Assembly: GCA_023205875.1 (NCBI GenBank)
Contig: CP060755.1
Location: 1,054,001 to 1,118,000 of the forward strand
Origin: Chloropicon primus
Taxonomy: Eukaryota; Chlorophyta; Chloropicophyceae; Chloropicales; Chloropicaceae
DNA length: 64,000 bases
Reading direction: 5' to 3'
A program made the translations under genes and the position numbers. Shown here one piece after another: positions 17,205 to 26,983 of this stretch. The stretch's first letter is position 1; each line of letters starts with the position of its first letter. Below the pieces are notes generated by a model, which worked only from the letters and a program-made list of their open reading frames with translations, was not told where the DNA came from and did not search any database.

Positions 17205-20200
17205 ATGGCGGAGGGGGAGATGGCCAAGAGGCCGGAAGGGTTTCCTAGAGCGAATTTTATAAAGAGCGTGGAGGGCATCCAGAAAGCATGCGGGTGGAGG
17301 TTGGACTTGAGGCCCCTCTCGCAACAGTGCGGGGTCCTGCTGAAGACGGTGAAGGAGAATCCAGACTTCGTGCTGGAGGTGATAACCTCGGAGGATAGCA
17401 TGATATTGGCGACCCTCCTGCACGCTGTGAGCTCGAACTACCCGCCTCGGCTAACGGAGCCGGCTCTGAGTTACTTGCACCGCCTGATAGCGGGGGGGCT
17501 CGTGGTGGGGGAGAGCGGGGAGAAGGGAGAGAGGAGGATGGTCGACACGGTCGTGGAGAAGATCTGTGATCTCGGGGCCTCGTCCGCCGAGCCTGTTCAG
17601 CTGGCCGTCCTCAAGTCCCTCCTCACGATCTGCACGTCAGAGACGTTCTGCGTCAAGGGGGAGAGGCTCCTGCAGGCCTTCAAAATGATCTTTAACCTCG
17701 CAGTTGGAAGCAACTTCGACGGAATCAAGAGGTGCGCCACTGCGTCCCTGCAGCAGCTCTTGAGCGTGTGGTTCAGGAAGGCGGCTGCGGACTTCTCAGC
17801 CCAGTCCCAAAATCCTGAAGGTGCAGACAACGACTTGGACGTGGCGAACATCGCCAACTTGGCAGAGAAGGCAGACATCCATGGCCTCGAGAAGGTGTTG
17901 ACGAGGAGGCTGTCCTCCCAGGGGCGGGAGCTGTCGGATTCTGTGGAGAAGGGTGACGGGATGTCGGTCCCGTCGACTCCATCCAGGAAGAATCGCCCCT
18001 CGGCTCAACCCCTTGCTGGCCTGGAGGTTGACCTGTTTGTGCTCCTTCGTTCCTTGTGCCGCCTGGGAGCCAGGACCATCGACCAGTCCACCTCTGACAA
18101 CTTCATCGTCGAGGGGAAGCTGCTGGCCTTGGGGCTGATCAAGCACGTCTTGCAGTTCCAGGCGTGGGAGTCTCTGTCGAACAGATTCATACAGAGGGCC
18201 AGAAACTTGCTTAGCGTCATGCTCATTCGTAACGCAAACTGCTCTCTTGAGACCTCTGCAGTGAAACAGATTGAGATTCTCTCCAAGGTCATTGTGCAGC
18301 CCCGGCTCCTTGCGGCGATGAAGCCAGAGGCCGGAGCTTTCATGCCCCTTTTCATCATTCGCCACCTGGAAGTGTTCTCTCCGGAGGAGCACTTGCTGAA
18401 AGCGGCCTGCTCTGCTCTCTGTGTGCTGTGCACGAAAGAACAGCTCCTGGTGGACCTCTTTGTAAATTACGATTGTGAGATGAACTCCACAAACATTTTT
18501 GACAGAATAGTCAAGGGGCTATGCTACGTCATCATCAGCCAGCCAATTTATGATGCGGCGACGCTGGGGAAAATGAAGGTCCTTGCTTGCAAAGCTCTCT
18601 TCCAGTGCGTGAAAATTCTGAGAGACTGGTTCAGCAGCCACCAGGTGAAGAAGGTGTCTGACGGGGAAGGCAGTGCCAACGGCGGCGTGACCGCCAATGG
18701 AGAGGCGAAAGAAGAAGCGTCGCGCGGGAGGGAGTTCCTAAGACTGAAGAGCAAGAAAGACTCGTTGAGCGGTGGCATTGATACTTTCAATTGCCATCCA
18801 ATCAAAGGTATGAAGTCTCTTATCCGTTCGGGGGTGTTAGAGAGCTCAGTCGATGCTCAGGCCGAGTTTCTGTACAAGACAACGGGGTTAAACAAGGACG
18901 CAAAGGGGGAGTTCCTGGGTCATCACGAGGAGAACCAGGTCTCGGTGATGCACAAGTACGCAGACTTCTTTGATTTCGCTGGGATGGAGTTTGATGAAGC
19001 AATGAGGGCATACCTTGACACTTTCAGGCTTCCGGGGGAGGCCCAGCAGATAGACAGAATCATGGAGAAATTTGCAGATCGTTATTGCACCTGCAATCAG
19101 GGAACTTTCCATTCGGCTGATCAAGCGTACATGCTCGCTTATGCGATTATCATGCTGAACACCGACGTGCACAATCCCCTGGCAGAGCATCTCATGTCAA
19201 AGGTCGATTTTATCGGAATGGTGAACCAGTGCCCAGTGGAGGGAGAGGAGCACCACACCCTCCCGGAGGAGTACCTGGCCGCAATCTTTGATCGGATTTC
19301 ATCCTCCCAAATCAAAATGAGTGATGACACGGCAAAGAGCAGCGAGCCTCAGAACGCAGACAAAGTTATGGCAAGCCCGCTGATGAAGGTCTTGAGAAAA
19401 GCTCTTCCGTTCCAAAGGGTGCTGGGCGACGACAGCGCTTCCCAGGCAATGCCTTCTCTCGATGGTGTAAAGGAGATTCTCAGGAAACACCAGGGTCAGG
19501 ACGGCGGTGCTGCGGGTGTGTGGAACACGGCGGAACATAGTGAGATAGCCATTCTGATGTGCGCGACTCTTTGTAAGCATTCCTTGGATATCTTCGATTC
19601 CTTGGACAAGATCAAGGTCAGCATGGACAGCTTCAAGGTCATCATCCAGTGCATAAAGGAGTCGATTATACTGACGGGAATGATGGAGCAGAAGGAGAGC
19701 TGTGACAAATTGGTTTGCAAGCTATCGGATCTTGTTGGATTCGGCGATGCGAACACGTTTCCGTTGACCCTACCTGACAGCATGAGAATGGAAGCTTTTA
19801 AAAGCCTCCTCGATATTACGCTGAATCACCCGGACTTGATCCAGGGGTCATGGACCCACGTGTTCAGGTGCTTGTCACGGGCCCAGTACTTTGCACTGAA
19901 CAGATCCGAGGTCGAAGTCATGAGAAAGTTTGATAGGACTGCCTATGACATAGTGTACAACAAACGACCAGGGAGCTCGGACCTTTCCATCTACTTCGGG
20001 CGGGAGGGGCTGCAGCTAATCGACCACTTATTCTCGGGATCAGGCAACATGACGGGGCAGACCATTGTTATGTTCGTGAGCGCTATGTGCGCTGTGAGCA
20101 GGGAAGAACTTGAGGAACCCATGTTCAAGGGTCTTGAGCTCCTTTTGCTGCAAAGGCTCGTCGAGACTGTTCACCATAACCTTGATAGGATCAGGATGGT

Positions 20201-21761
20201 GTGGTCCAGACTGTGGGCAGCGACGTCTACCCATCTCATCGGGGCAGGTTGTGAGGACAACGTGGAGATCGCCATGTATTCCATAGATGCGCTGCGGCAA
20301 ATTGTGTTCAAGCTTTTGGAGCACCAGGAGCTCTCGAACTTTAAGTTTCAGGACGAGGCCTTGAAGCCTTTTGTCTCAATCATGCGCCAGTCTGAATTGA
20401 ACCAGGTGCAAGTGTTTACCATCCAGTGCATACTCCAAGTTGTCTCTGCCCACAACTCGAGGTTGCAATCTGGATGGCACAGCATCTTGGCTTGCGTGAA
20501 GATTGCTTTGAGAAATGAAGTGGTTGAGGTCGTCGATGCAGCACTGCACATATTGAGCCAGTCGTGGTCAGAGCCGCAAGTAGTGTCAAGTGAAAACTTA
20601 TTCAGTGAGCTCAAAAGTTGCTTCATTGAGCTCATGGCGCACGGGAACCACGTGGAACACCAAAGCAGGGCAATCGAGATAGTGAAGGAGGGGGTCTCCC
20701 TCATCCTAGATGGTCTTTCAGAGAAGGACGAAGGCCTGGAGCTCCTTCTGCTCCTGTGCAACATGGGTAGCACTGCCCTCATTCATGGCAAGAGCTGTCA
20801 CCACGTTGCTTACCAGGCGCTCTTTGGCTTGCTGGAGAGGCCCGGCCTCAAGTACACCGAGGGAAAATGGGAGGAAATACTCGAAAATGTGTGTCAGATA
20901 TCCTTCCAGCAAGACTTTGCCGAGATTGATGGGAATGCGGATGAATACTATAGAACCTACTTCCCGCTCTTGTGCAAGCTCGCCCAGTATTCCCACATTC
21001 CTGTGGGCGTAACAGTATCGAAAGTTCTCAAGAGCTTGCAATTGCTGTTGGTGCAGAGAGGATTCTCGACTGACTTGAGGACCTTCTTCATCTCGCAATT
21101 CTCCGAGGTGGCGAACAAACTGTTGCTGCAAGACGAGGTCTCGAGCGACGACGCGTCAGCGCAATGGCGGGCGCTTACTGACTGCGCCAAGGGGATCCTT
21201 GCGGGAACTCAGAAGGCTTTTGAGGGAGACGGTGGGGACTTCGAGGAGAAGTCCAGGCAAGCGGAGGAGATGCTTGCTTTCCAGGGCTCCCTGTCACAAA
21301 TTTGCAGGAGCCTGGCGAGCAAGAAATCCGCAGAGCTGGAGGATGTGCAAAGGGGGTTGCTGGTCGCTCTGGAAGAGAACGTAAATTGGGCGAGGGATTT
21401 CAATGTCACAGGGGACAGTGAGAGGGGCAGTTTACTGGTGAGGCAGGAGGTGAATGGTGGGATGCTTCTGATCGAGGTCTTGTCGAATGCTGAGCACCAC
21501 GAGGACCTCATACGGGTGTGCGGCCAGGTCTTGCAGCACTTTGACAGCAAGAATGGGGCAGCGCTAGCGCCTTTGATGGCTGCGGCCATCAAAGCGTTGA
21601 GCGGCGCGGAGTGTCCGGATGACGAGCTCTTCAAAATTATGGAGAACTTGATTTCCCACATGGAGGACCAGCTTGAAGTCCGGTGCGCGATCTCGGAGTT
21701 CCTGAAGCACAAGATACTCCCACCCCTCATACGAAAAGTGGTCGAAATAAATAAGAGATAA
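17205..21761 (+). CDS. BIG/Sec7p-type ARF guanine nucleotide exchange factor
   Basis: The 1518-aa intronless protein is the other large ARF-GEF class, acting at the trans-Golgi network and endosomes. The N-terminal DCB region (ALSYLHRLIAGGLV, VQLAVLKSLLTIC, MIFNLAVGSN) and HUS box (LFVNYDCEMNSTNIFDRIVKGL) are BIG-type. The Sec7 domain spans about residues 515-705, with the catalytic glutamate in RLPGEAQQIDRIMEKFADRY (residue 612 by my count) and AYAIIMLNTDVHNP. Long HDS regions follow (MFVSAMCAVSREELEE, DNVEIAMYSIDALRQ). The ATG at 17205 (MAEGEMAKRPEGF) is the first in frame. This is the second ARF-GEF within 15 kb and belongs to a different subfamily from the one at 6488. Confidence 0.95.
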   Translation: MAEGEMAKRPEGFPRANFIKSVEGIQKACGWRLDLRPLSQQCGVLLKTVKENPDFVLEVITSEDSMILATLLHAVSSNYPPRLTEPALSYLHRLIAGGLVVGESGEKGERRMVDTVVEKICDLGASSAEPVQLAVLKSLLTICTSETFCVKGERLLQAFKMIFNLAVGSNFDGIKRCATASLQQLLSVWFRKAAADFSAQSQNPEGADNDLDVANIANLAEKADIHGLEKVLTRRLSSQGRELSDSVEKGDGMSVPSTPSRKNRPSAQPLAGLEVDLFVLLRSLCRLGARTIDQSTSDNFIVEGKLLALGLIKHVLQFQAWESLSNRFIQRARNLLSVMLIRNANCSLETSAVKQIEILSKVIVQPRLLAAMKPEAGAFMPLFIIRHLEVFSPEEHLLKAACSALCVLCTKEQLLVDLFVNYDCEMNSTNIFDRIVKGLCYVIISQPIYDAATLGKMKVLACKALFQCVKILRDWFSSHQVKKVSDGEGSANGGVTANGEAKEEASRGREFLRLKSKKDSLSGGIDTFNCHPIKGMKSLIRSGVLESSVDAQAEFLYKTTGLNKDAKGEFLGHHEENQVSVMHKYADFFDFAGMEFDEAMRAYLDTFRLPGEAQQIDRIMEKFADRYCTCNQGTFHSADQAYMLAYAIIMLNTDVHNPLAEHLMSKVDFIGMVNQCPVEGEEHHTLPEEYLAAIFDRISSSQIKMSDDTAKSSEPQNADKVMASPLMKVLRKALPFQRVLGDDSASQAMPSLDGVKEILRKHQGQDGGAAGVWNTAEHSEIAILMCATLCKHSLDIFDSLDKIKVSMDSFKVIIQCIKESIILTGMMEQKESCDKLVCKLSDLVGFGDANTFPLTLPDSMRMEAFKSLLDITLNHPDLIQGSWTHVFRCLSRAQYFALNRSEVEVMRKFDRTAYDIVYNKRPGSSDLSIYFGREGLQLIDHLFSGSGNMTGQTIVMFVSAMCAVSREELEEPMFKGLELLLLQRLVETVHHNLDRIRMVWSRLWAATSTHLIGAGCEDNVEIAMYSIDALRQIVFKLLEHQELSNFKFQDEALKPFVSIMRQSELNQVQVFTIQCILQVVSAHNSRLQSGWHSILACVKIALRNEVVEVVDAALHILSQSWSEPQVVSSENLFSELKSCFIELMAHGNHVEHQSRAIEIVKEGVSLILDGLSEKDEGLELLLLLCNMGSTALIHGKSCHHVAYQALFGLLERPGLKYTEGKWEEILENVCQISFQQDFAEIDGNADEYYRTYFPLLCKLAQYSHIPVGVTVSKVLKSLQLLLVQRGFSTDLRTFFISQFSEVANKLLLQDEVSSDDASAQWRALTDCAKGILAGTQKAFEGDGGDFEEKSRQAEEMLAFQGSLSQICRSLASKKSAELEDVQRGLLVALEENVNWARDFNVTGDSERGSLLVRQEVNGGMLLIEVLSNAEHHEDLIRVCGQVLQHFDSKNGAALAPLMAAAIKALSGAECPDDELFKIMENLISHMEDQLEVRCAISEFLKHKILPPLIRKVVEINKR

Positions 21762-22126
21762 AACCAATCTTCAATCTTTTATAAGTTGTTTTGTTGGTAG
21801 TTGTCACCTATCCATTTCCTTGGCTTAGTTTTACAGCACCGGGTACTGCCCTGACCGGGCGAAGAACGCGAAAAAGGGAGCAGGCGGGAAAAGGAAGAGG
21901 GAGGGGCAATAGGATTTCTTTCCGATTCACGGACTCAACCCAGGCCACACAGTTGATAATTTCTACCCGTCAATGGTGTTGATTGAACACCGAGGTTAGA
22001 TGGAAAAATATACACGCACTAAAAAATACACAAATACGTTCGGTTCGATCCACACTCCACTCAAGCCACTACTGCTGAAAACGAAGAAGAAGAACTACGT
22101 ACTTACCTGAGCTCACTTACCTGCAC
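21762..22126. other. Intergenic region between BIG-like ARF-GEF and CDC20 3' ends
   Basis: This is an AT-richer 365-nt stretch between converging genes. On the minus strand just past the CDC20 stop it holds three consensus 5' splice sites and a pyrimidine tract ending in ttttcag (see findings). A GGTTCGATCC string near 22041 resembles a tRNA T-loop but has no pairing stem. No gene is supported. Confidence 0.5.
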
Positions 22127-23497
22127 TCACCTGATGTTGATGCTGTTGAGAATTCCCGACTGCACTCCCTTGGCCTTGGCTGCGGCTGCTGGGTTAGTAT
22201 CCTCGAAGACCTTCCAGAAGCGAAGAGTTTCGTCTGCGGCAGCAGACACCACGGTGCAGCCATCTGGGGAAGTCGCGAGGTGCAACACCCTTGACGTGTG
22301 CCCCGTAAGCTCTGCGATCTTGGTCATGCTGGGATACTTCCAGAGGCACAGCTGGTTCTGACTGAAACCGTGGCTGCTCAGAATCTCCCTCTCGTGCTTG
22401 TTCCAAACCAGAGAGCACACCTGAGACCCGGTGTCGATGGAGTTGAGGCACGCACCCGTGTGGGTGTTCCAGAACTTGATGCACCTGTCCGCAGTACCTC
22501 CGCCAGAGGCGAGGAGACTGCTGTGGAATGGGCACCAAGCCAAGGCCTTGACGGCGGCTTGGTGGGCATCCATCCTGTGCAAGTAGCCACTGGTGTTGTG
22601 GATGTCCCAAACGTGCAGCATGTTGTCATTACCTCCGCTGGCAAGCTGGTTGCCAGATGGAGACCACTTCAAGCCGCAGATCTCCTGCTCGTGGCCTCTC
22701 AGCCTCGACTGGACGTGATCGCGGATCCTGACGTCGTGGTTCATGATGACATTGTCCCTCCCACCAGAGGTGAGGAGGTGGCTGTTCCACGCCAGGGCAC
22801 CCACTCTGGCGGAATGGCCTCTCAGATTTCTCAGCTGCTTCAGCCTGGAGGCGTCCCAAATCTGCACGTTCGCGCTTGCCGTCCCGACGGCAATGTGCTT
22901 CCCGTCCGCACTCCACTGCACCGAAGCGATGTAGTCGTTGGCGTCATCCCCCGTCTGCATAAGCTGCTGGATATCTCCCGTGGAAGCGTTCCAGAGGTAA
23001 ACGGAGTTGGAAAGCGCGACTGCCAGGACGTTGTTCGCGCTCCAGTCGATGAGGTTGAGGTAGTAGTCGTCGAGAAGTTCCGGAGCATCCAGGATCCTCT
23101 CCGGGGCCTGAGGAATGGCCCTGTGCTGCTTCCTTGGGATGCGAGGCCCCGAGTTCGCGGTGTAAAGCGATCTCATGACGTTGTCGTATCCCTCGGACGG
23201 GGCGGGGGCCTTGGTCTTGAACGCAAGGATGCGCGAGCTCTTGGTGCCGTTCTCAAGAAGACCTTCCGCCAACCGCCTCTTGTACTCCTCCTTTGACGGG
23301 GACACCAAAGCATTGTCCTGCTGCTGGTTGGCCTTGTTCACGTCGTTCTCCTTCACGAGGCTGAAGTGAGCAAGGTCCAAGTCCACCGCACTTCTGTTGG
23401 GAATGAACCTGTCCATTTCCCCTCTGTTTGACTTGCTCGGGGTGGTCCCCGCATAGGACGTGCACCCTCTGTCACCCGCTGTTCCTGTCACAGTCAT
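22127..23497 (-). CDS. CDC20: CDC20, APC/C activator (WD40)
   Basis: CDC20 binds the anaphase-promoting complex and its substrates to trigger mitotic exit. The 456-aa protein has a C-box (DRFIPNR, residues 29-35), a KEN box (49-51), the family motif RILAFKTKAP, a seven-blade WD40 propeller from about residue 130, and the C-terminal IR tail (NSINIR) that docks on the APC/C. The lack of a Cdh1-type N terminus favours CDC20 over FZR/CCS52. The coding part is intronless. The stop codon overlaps a consensus donor site (AG/GTGAGT), raising the chance of alternative 3' processing. The ATG at 23497 is followed by a high-GC3 frame. Confidence 0.95.
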   Translation of the reverse strand: MTVTGTAGDRGCTSYAGTTPSKSNRGEMDRFIPNRSAVDLDLAHFSLVKENDVNKANQQQDNALVSPSKEEYKRRLAEGLLENGTKSSRILAFKTKAPAPSEGYDNVMRSLYTANSGPRIPRKQHRAIPQAPERILDAPELLDDYYLNLIDWSANNVLAVALSNSVYLWNASTGDIQQLMQTGDDANDYIASVQWSADGKHIAVGTASANVQIWDASRLKQLRNLRGHSARVGALAWNSHLLTSGGRDNVIMNHDVRIRDHVQSRLRGHEQEICGLKWSPSGNQLASGGNDNMLHVWDIHNTSGYLHRMDAHQAAVKALAWCPFHSSLLASGGGTADRCIKFWNTHTGACLNSIDTGSQVCSLVWNKHEREILSSHGFSQNQLCLWKYPSMTKIAELTGHTSRVLHLATSPDGCTVVSAAADETLRFWKVFEDTNPAAAAKAKGVQSGILNSINIR

Positions 23498-24440
23498 CTC
23501 TCAGTAAACACACACACACACACACACACACACACTTCTTGCTCTTGCTCTTGCTCTCTACACACACGAAAGGCGGCGCAATGGGTCAAGGAGTTCTAAA
23601 ACAATTTTCTCGTGCACGCGACGACACACACGAAAACGAATTTTTGAAAAGAAAGTATGAACACACACACACTTCACTACACACACTCGCAGCAACGTTG
23701 TCCGCTGGTCTGTTCTCTCGGTCGGTTCTTATGCCTCGTCTACGGCTCACTCGGTTTCGCTCTTTGCTATGGTTTGACTCGCTCTTGGTTTTTGGTTTTT
23801 GTGATCTCGACGTCTCGTTCCCCTCTTTTTCCGCGCCGCTCCATCTGTCACTCGAACGATTTGAAATCCCCCCCAAAAATAGCCCACCTCCCTGTACGGA
23901 TTCCATCTTGGAGGAGCGGCGATGGGTTGAGATGCTTCTTGGTCAACGGCTAGGAGGAGGATGTGATGTGGTGTTCGAGAAGTGGAGGAGGGACAGGGCG
24001 ATGAGGCAATGATGGTGGGGAGGTAGCGCGATGGCACCTCTCTTCTCTCTCTCTCTCTCTTTCTGTGGCTCTGGCTCTGCGGATTGATTCACCTTTCTTT
24101 TGTTCAAAAGGGGACGGAGGAGAGAGAGAGAGGGGGGGGGGTGAAGGAGGGTGATGCATCCTTTGGGTGGCGGGCGCTCTGTCCGCGGGAGAGAACGCCA
24201 TGGAGGTGGGGTGATGCTGAGCTGAAGAAGGGTCGGATCGGGAGGGAAATCCACCCACCATCCCGACCAGCAACTTTTGTGTGTCCAAGTAGCGCGTCTT
24301 GGTTGCACAAACAAGGCGACGGAGAGATTAGTAATATATATAGACAAGATATTCGACGCTTTTTCTCTAAAAACGTTCAGTGCTTCTCTGCGTCTACGTG
24401 CGGGGCAATAAAAAAAAGCTCTTGAGGCCCCGAGTCATTG
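23498..24440. other. Long intergenic region upstream of CDC20
   Basis: This 943-nt region lies between the CDC20 start and the stop of the next minus-strand gene. It holds a CA repeat (about 23507-23535) just upstream of CDC20, a second short CA tract (about 23660-23672), a CT tract (about 24041-24062) and a GA/G run (about 24121-24140). Reading frames here are short and not GC3-rich. I see no convincing gene. It probably carries the CDC20 promoter and the neighbour's 3' UTR. Confidence 0.5.
23507..23535 (+). repeat. CA repeat immediately upstream of CDC20
   Basis: About 14 CA units sit 10 nt upstream of the CDC20 start codon (GT on the gene strand), within its leader or core promoter. Confidence 0.9.
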
Positions 24441-25177
24441 TCAGTTGAGCCAGGCGGACTCTGTCTTCTGCTCCTTGAAGTCGATCACCGGCGTGGCGGG
24501 GGGCTGGGAGATCTGGTTGTAGAGCCTCTTCCGCTGGCCTTGGGACCCGGAGGACCCGGTCCTCGACGTTGCGGTCTCGTTCCTGGGCGTCGCGAGGAGG
24601 CTGCTCGAGCACTCCTTGCCTCTCCCCAAAACTTTATCCGCGGTGTCCAGCTGAACCTTCCCAAAGACCTTGGCGAGGTCTTTCACGCGCGGCATGTCCC
24701 GCGGCGCCTCACTAACGTCGTCGTCCCGGGCGTCCATGTCGAAGTTCAAGCTCCTCGCTTGCAAGGCGTGCCGCGAGGTCTGGACGGGGCTCACCGCGAT
24801 ATCAATATCGCTCGTGACTTTTTCGGGGTTGTTTCCAAGAACAAGGGAAGAAGGGCACGCGTGCGTCAGGGAAGAAGTAAAGAAAGAAAGAAAGAAAGAA
24901 AACGGAGTCGCCGCTTCGACGTCGCAACCATCCCCTCGGACCACTTACCACTGTCTCCGCTGTCGCCCAAACCCTTGAGTCTTATCTCCCTTGACCGGAG
25001 CGCCGTGCTCGGGGAGAAGCTTTTCTTCCTTGGTGCCGGGGGGGCCTCCATCAGGCCAAGACCCCCCGCGCTGCTCGTCGTAAACGGGGTCGATATTTCC
25101 CTCTCCCTCCCCTCGTGGACCACCCCCTCGCCCCCGCGCAACTTGAACGTGCGCGTCGGGGAGCGAAAACCTTCCAT
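24441..25177 (-). CDS. Unknown basic S/T-P-rich protein (2 exons), next to CDC20
   Basis: Exons are 25177-24949 and 24817-24441. The intron 24948-24818 (gtaagt...aaaaag) contains an (AAAG)n/(CTTT)n tract on the pyrimidine side of its 3' end. The 201-aa product looks unstructured and basic. It has six Ser/Thr-Pro sites (S6, T30, S55, S86, T153, T185) and one RxxL-x5-N degron-like string (R92-N101), as in many cell-cycle substrates. The C terminus ends DFKEQKTESAWLN. I do not recognise a family. It is head-to-head with the small membrane-protein gene, 231 nt apart. Splice phase (1) matches only at the chosen acceptor. Confidence 0.6.
24878..24901 (+). repeat. AAAG tetranucleotide repeat in an intron
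   Basis: About six AAAG units. On the minus gene strand this is CTTT and supplies pyrimidines upstream of the 3' splice site of the S/T-P-rich gene. Confidence 0.85.
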
Positions 25178-25408
25178 ACCCTCCTCCTCCTCTTCTTCTC
25201 TTTCTTCTCTTCCTCTTCTCTCTCGTCCTCCGGTCGTCTCACTCCCGAGCAAGCATCCTTGTGCAGGTTTAGGTTTTTACCTCGCTCCTCCCTCCCTCGC
25301 CACAACACCCGCTCCCTCGTCTCGTCTCGTCTCGTCTCTCGTCTCTCGTCGCGCGAACTCGGTCTCCCTCCCGTCTGTCGCGTTTTGGCGCGCCACTCAA
25401 AAAAGGAG

Positions 25409-26152
25409 ATGAGCGTAACGACGAGGAGCATGGCATCCGCTGCCGGGGGTGGCGGACTCGGTCCGAAGAAGAAGGTGAGGACGGGGAGAGGGGAAGGGCG
25501 AGGACCGAAGCCCTTCGGGAAAGGTTTTGCTTTGCTCGTCTCTCTTTGTTCTCCGCTTGGAAGTGCCCCGGAAGAGGAGAAGATCCGGGGAGCAACAACT
25601 GTGCTTGGATGTTTGATAGTGTTGGGAAGCAAAAGTCACTAACGCGTTCGAGAAACCGCCGTCGTTTGCTCTCTCTCTTTCTCTCTCTCTCGAAGGCCTT
25701 GTTGAAAGCCCTCGCGGTGCTCCTGGGTGCCCTCCTGGTGACCTCGGGTTGCGGGCTCTTTGTTCTGATGGGTGAGTACCAGACCCAGGCCTTCGCTTGC
25801 CGTGGCGGATGTTATCCGAGAGAAACGCACTGCACCATCGCCACTTGCTGAAACTCGTCTTCTCGTCGCTCCTCCCTGACCCCTCCGTGCTCCAGACTAC
25901 GAGGAGAAGCAGTACAGGATAACGAATTCGGACTTTGGTCGGTTCTGGCTGGCGATCAACAAAGGGAATCCCGTGCTTCAGCCCTTGACGTTCAACTTTG
26001 CGATTATAGGTGAGTCCATCCTTCCCAGGGCCGATCGCTGGACCTCCCTTCTGAACCACCGCCGCGAAATCTCTTTCCGAGCAGGGCTCTTCATGATCTA
26101 CCAGCAGTTCTACCCCCGCTCGCGACCCGCGGCGGAGAGGAAGACCAAGTAG
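25409..26152 (+). CDS. Small two-TM membrane protein, four exons
   Basis: Exons are 25409-25474, 25696-25771, 25896-26009 and 26085-26152. The introns (221, 124 and 75 nt) all begin gtgag and end in AG, and phases agree throughout. The product is 107 aa: a basic N terminus (LGPKKK), TM1 (ALLKALAVLLGALLVTSGCGLFVLM), a charged loop (DYEEKQYRITNSDFGRFW), TM2 (LTFNFAIIGLFMIYQQF) and a basic tail (RPAAERKTK). No single open frame covers it; it is visible only by joining exons. I do not recognise the family. The size and hairpin topology suit an organelle inner-membrane or ER subunit, but that is a guess. It is the most intron-dense gene in the window. Confidence 0.7.
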
Positions 26153-26308
26153 TGAAAATCTCCTTCCGGTTGTAATAGTAGTGTTCCTTTGCTTTCTTGT
26201 ACGCGACAGGACCCGCGCGCCGTTTCTGACGAAGACGGGGAGTCGGACTGCTGGGCTTGGAAAAGGCTTGGTGTCATCCGACTACAACGTTCTATACTTT
26301 TATAACTC

Positions 26309-26983
26309 TTACACGACAACGGCTTCCAGCCTGGGCAGCGAAGCTTCAGAGGGTCCCAGGTCGCTGTACTCCCCGCTCTTCGGAATGTCCTCCATCCAAG
26401 TGCCCTCGTACCTCTTTCTCTTGACCTTGTAGGTGTAGACTCCGCTCCCATGCTTCTTGTCGTTCAGCCAGCTACCCTCGAAGACGTCGCCGTTGGCCTT
26501 GTTCAAGGTACCTTTGCCGCACCTCTTGTCGTTCTCCCAATCGCCCTGGTACACGTCTCCGCCGAACCCGTCTACTGGGCGACCGCCGTACGTCTGGCGA
26601 CCCTTGCCGTGCCGCTTTCCCTCCTTCCACTCTCCGTTGTAGCACTCGCCCTTCTCGTTGTAGAACACGCCAACGCCGTGGGGCTTGTCGTTCACCCAGT
26701 TCCCGCTGTAGCTCACCCTCAGCTTGCTCTCCTCGTGCTCGAGGATGTACAGAGTCCCGAGGCCGTGCCTCTTGTCGTCCTTCCACTCGCCCTCGTACCG
26801 GTTGCCGTTCTTGTAGAAGAACACGCCCTTCCCATGGCGCTTGTTGCTCTTCCAGCTCCCCTTGTACCTCTCGCCCGCCTCGTTGTACACGGTGCTTCTC
26901 TCGCCATTCATCTCGGACTTGGCCTCCCACTGCTTCCACAAGGGAACGAAGTCGCTGCTCTGCTGACTCTGACTCATCCTCAT
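26309..26983 (-). CDS. MORN3: MORN3-like MORN-repeat protein
   Basis: The 224-aa protein has about seven MORN repeats (YKGSWKSNKRHGKG, YEGEWKDDKRHGLG, YSGNWVNDKPHGVG, YNGEWKEGKRHGKG, YQGDWENDKRCGKG, FEGSWLNDKKHGSG). It also has the N-terminal box PLWKQWEAKSEMNG and the ending RYEGTWMEDIPKSGEYSDLG. Order and ends fit MORN3 (from memory, human PKKSESLWKGWDRKAQRNG). In animals MORN3 is linked to sperm and cilia. MORN repeats bind membranes and act as elongated dimers. It is head-to-head with the centriole gene CEP120 across 753 nt. Start ATG 26983; a second ATG two codons later is equally possible. Confidence 0.85.
   Translation of the reverse strand: MRMSQSQQSSDFVPLWKQWEAKSEMNGERSTVYNEAGERYKGSWKSNKRHGKGVFFYKNGNRYEGEWKDDKRHGLGTLYILEHEESKLRVSYSGNWVNDKPHGVGVFYNEKGECYNGEWKEGKRHGKGRQTYGGRPVDGFGGDVYQGDWENDKRCGKGTLNKANGDVFEGSWLNDKKHGSGVYTYKVKRKRYEGTWMEDIPKSGEYSDLGPSEASLPRLEAVVV

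Noticed and set aside
22031-22060. tRNA-like T-loop string GGTTCGATCC
   Set aside because: Flanking bases do not pair to form a T-arm, and no acceptor or anticodon stem is found around it.
23581-24012. Plus-strand frame starting at ATG 23581 upstream of CDC20
   Set aside because: Not GC3-rich, includes CA repeats, no domain; most likely promoter DNA.
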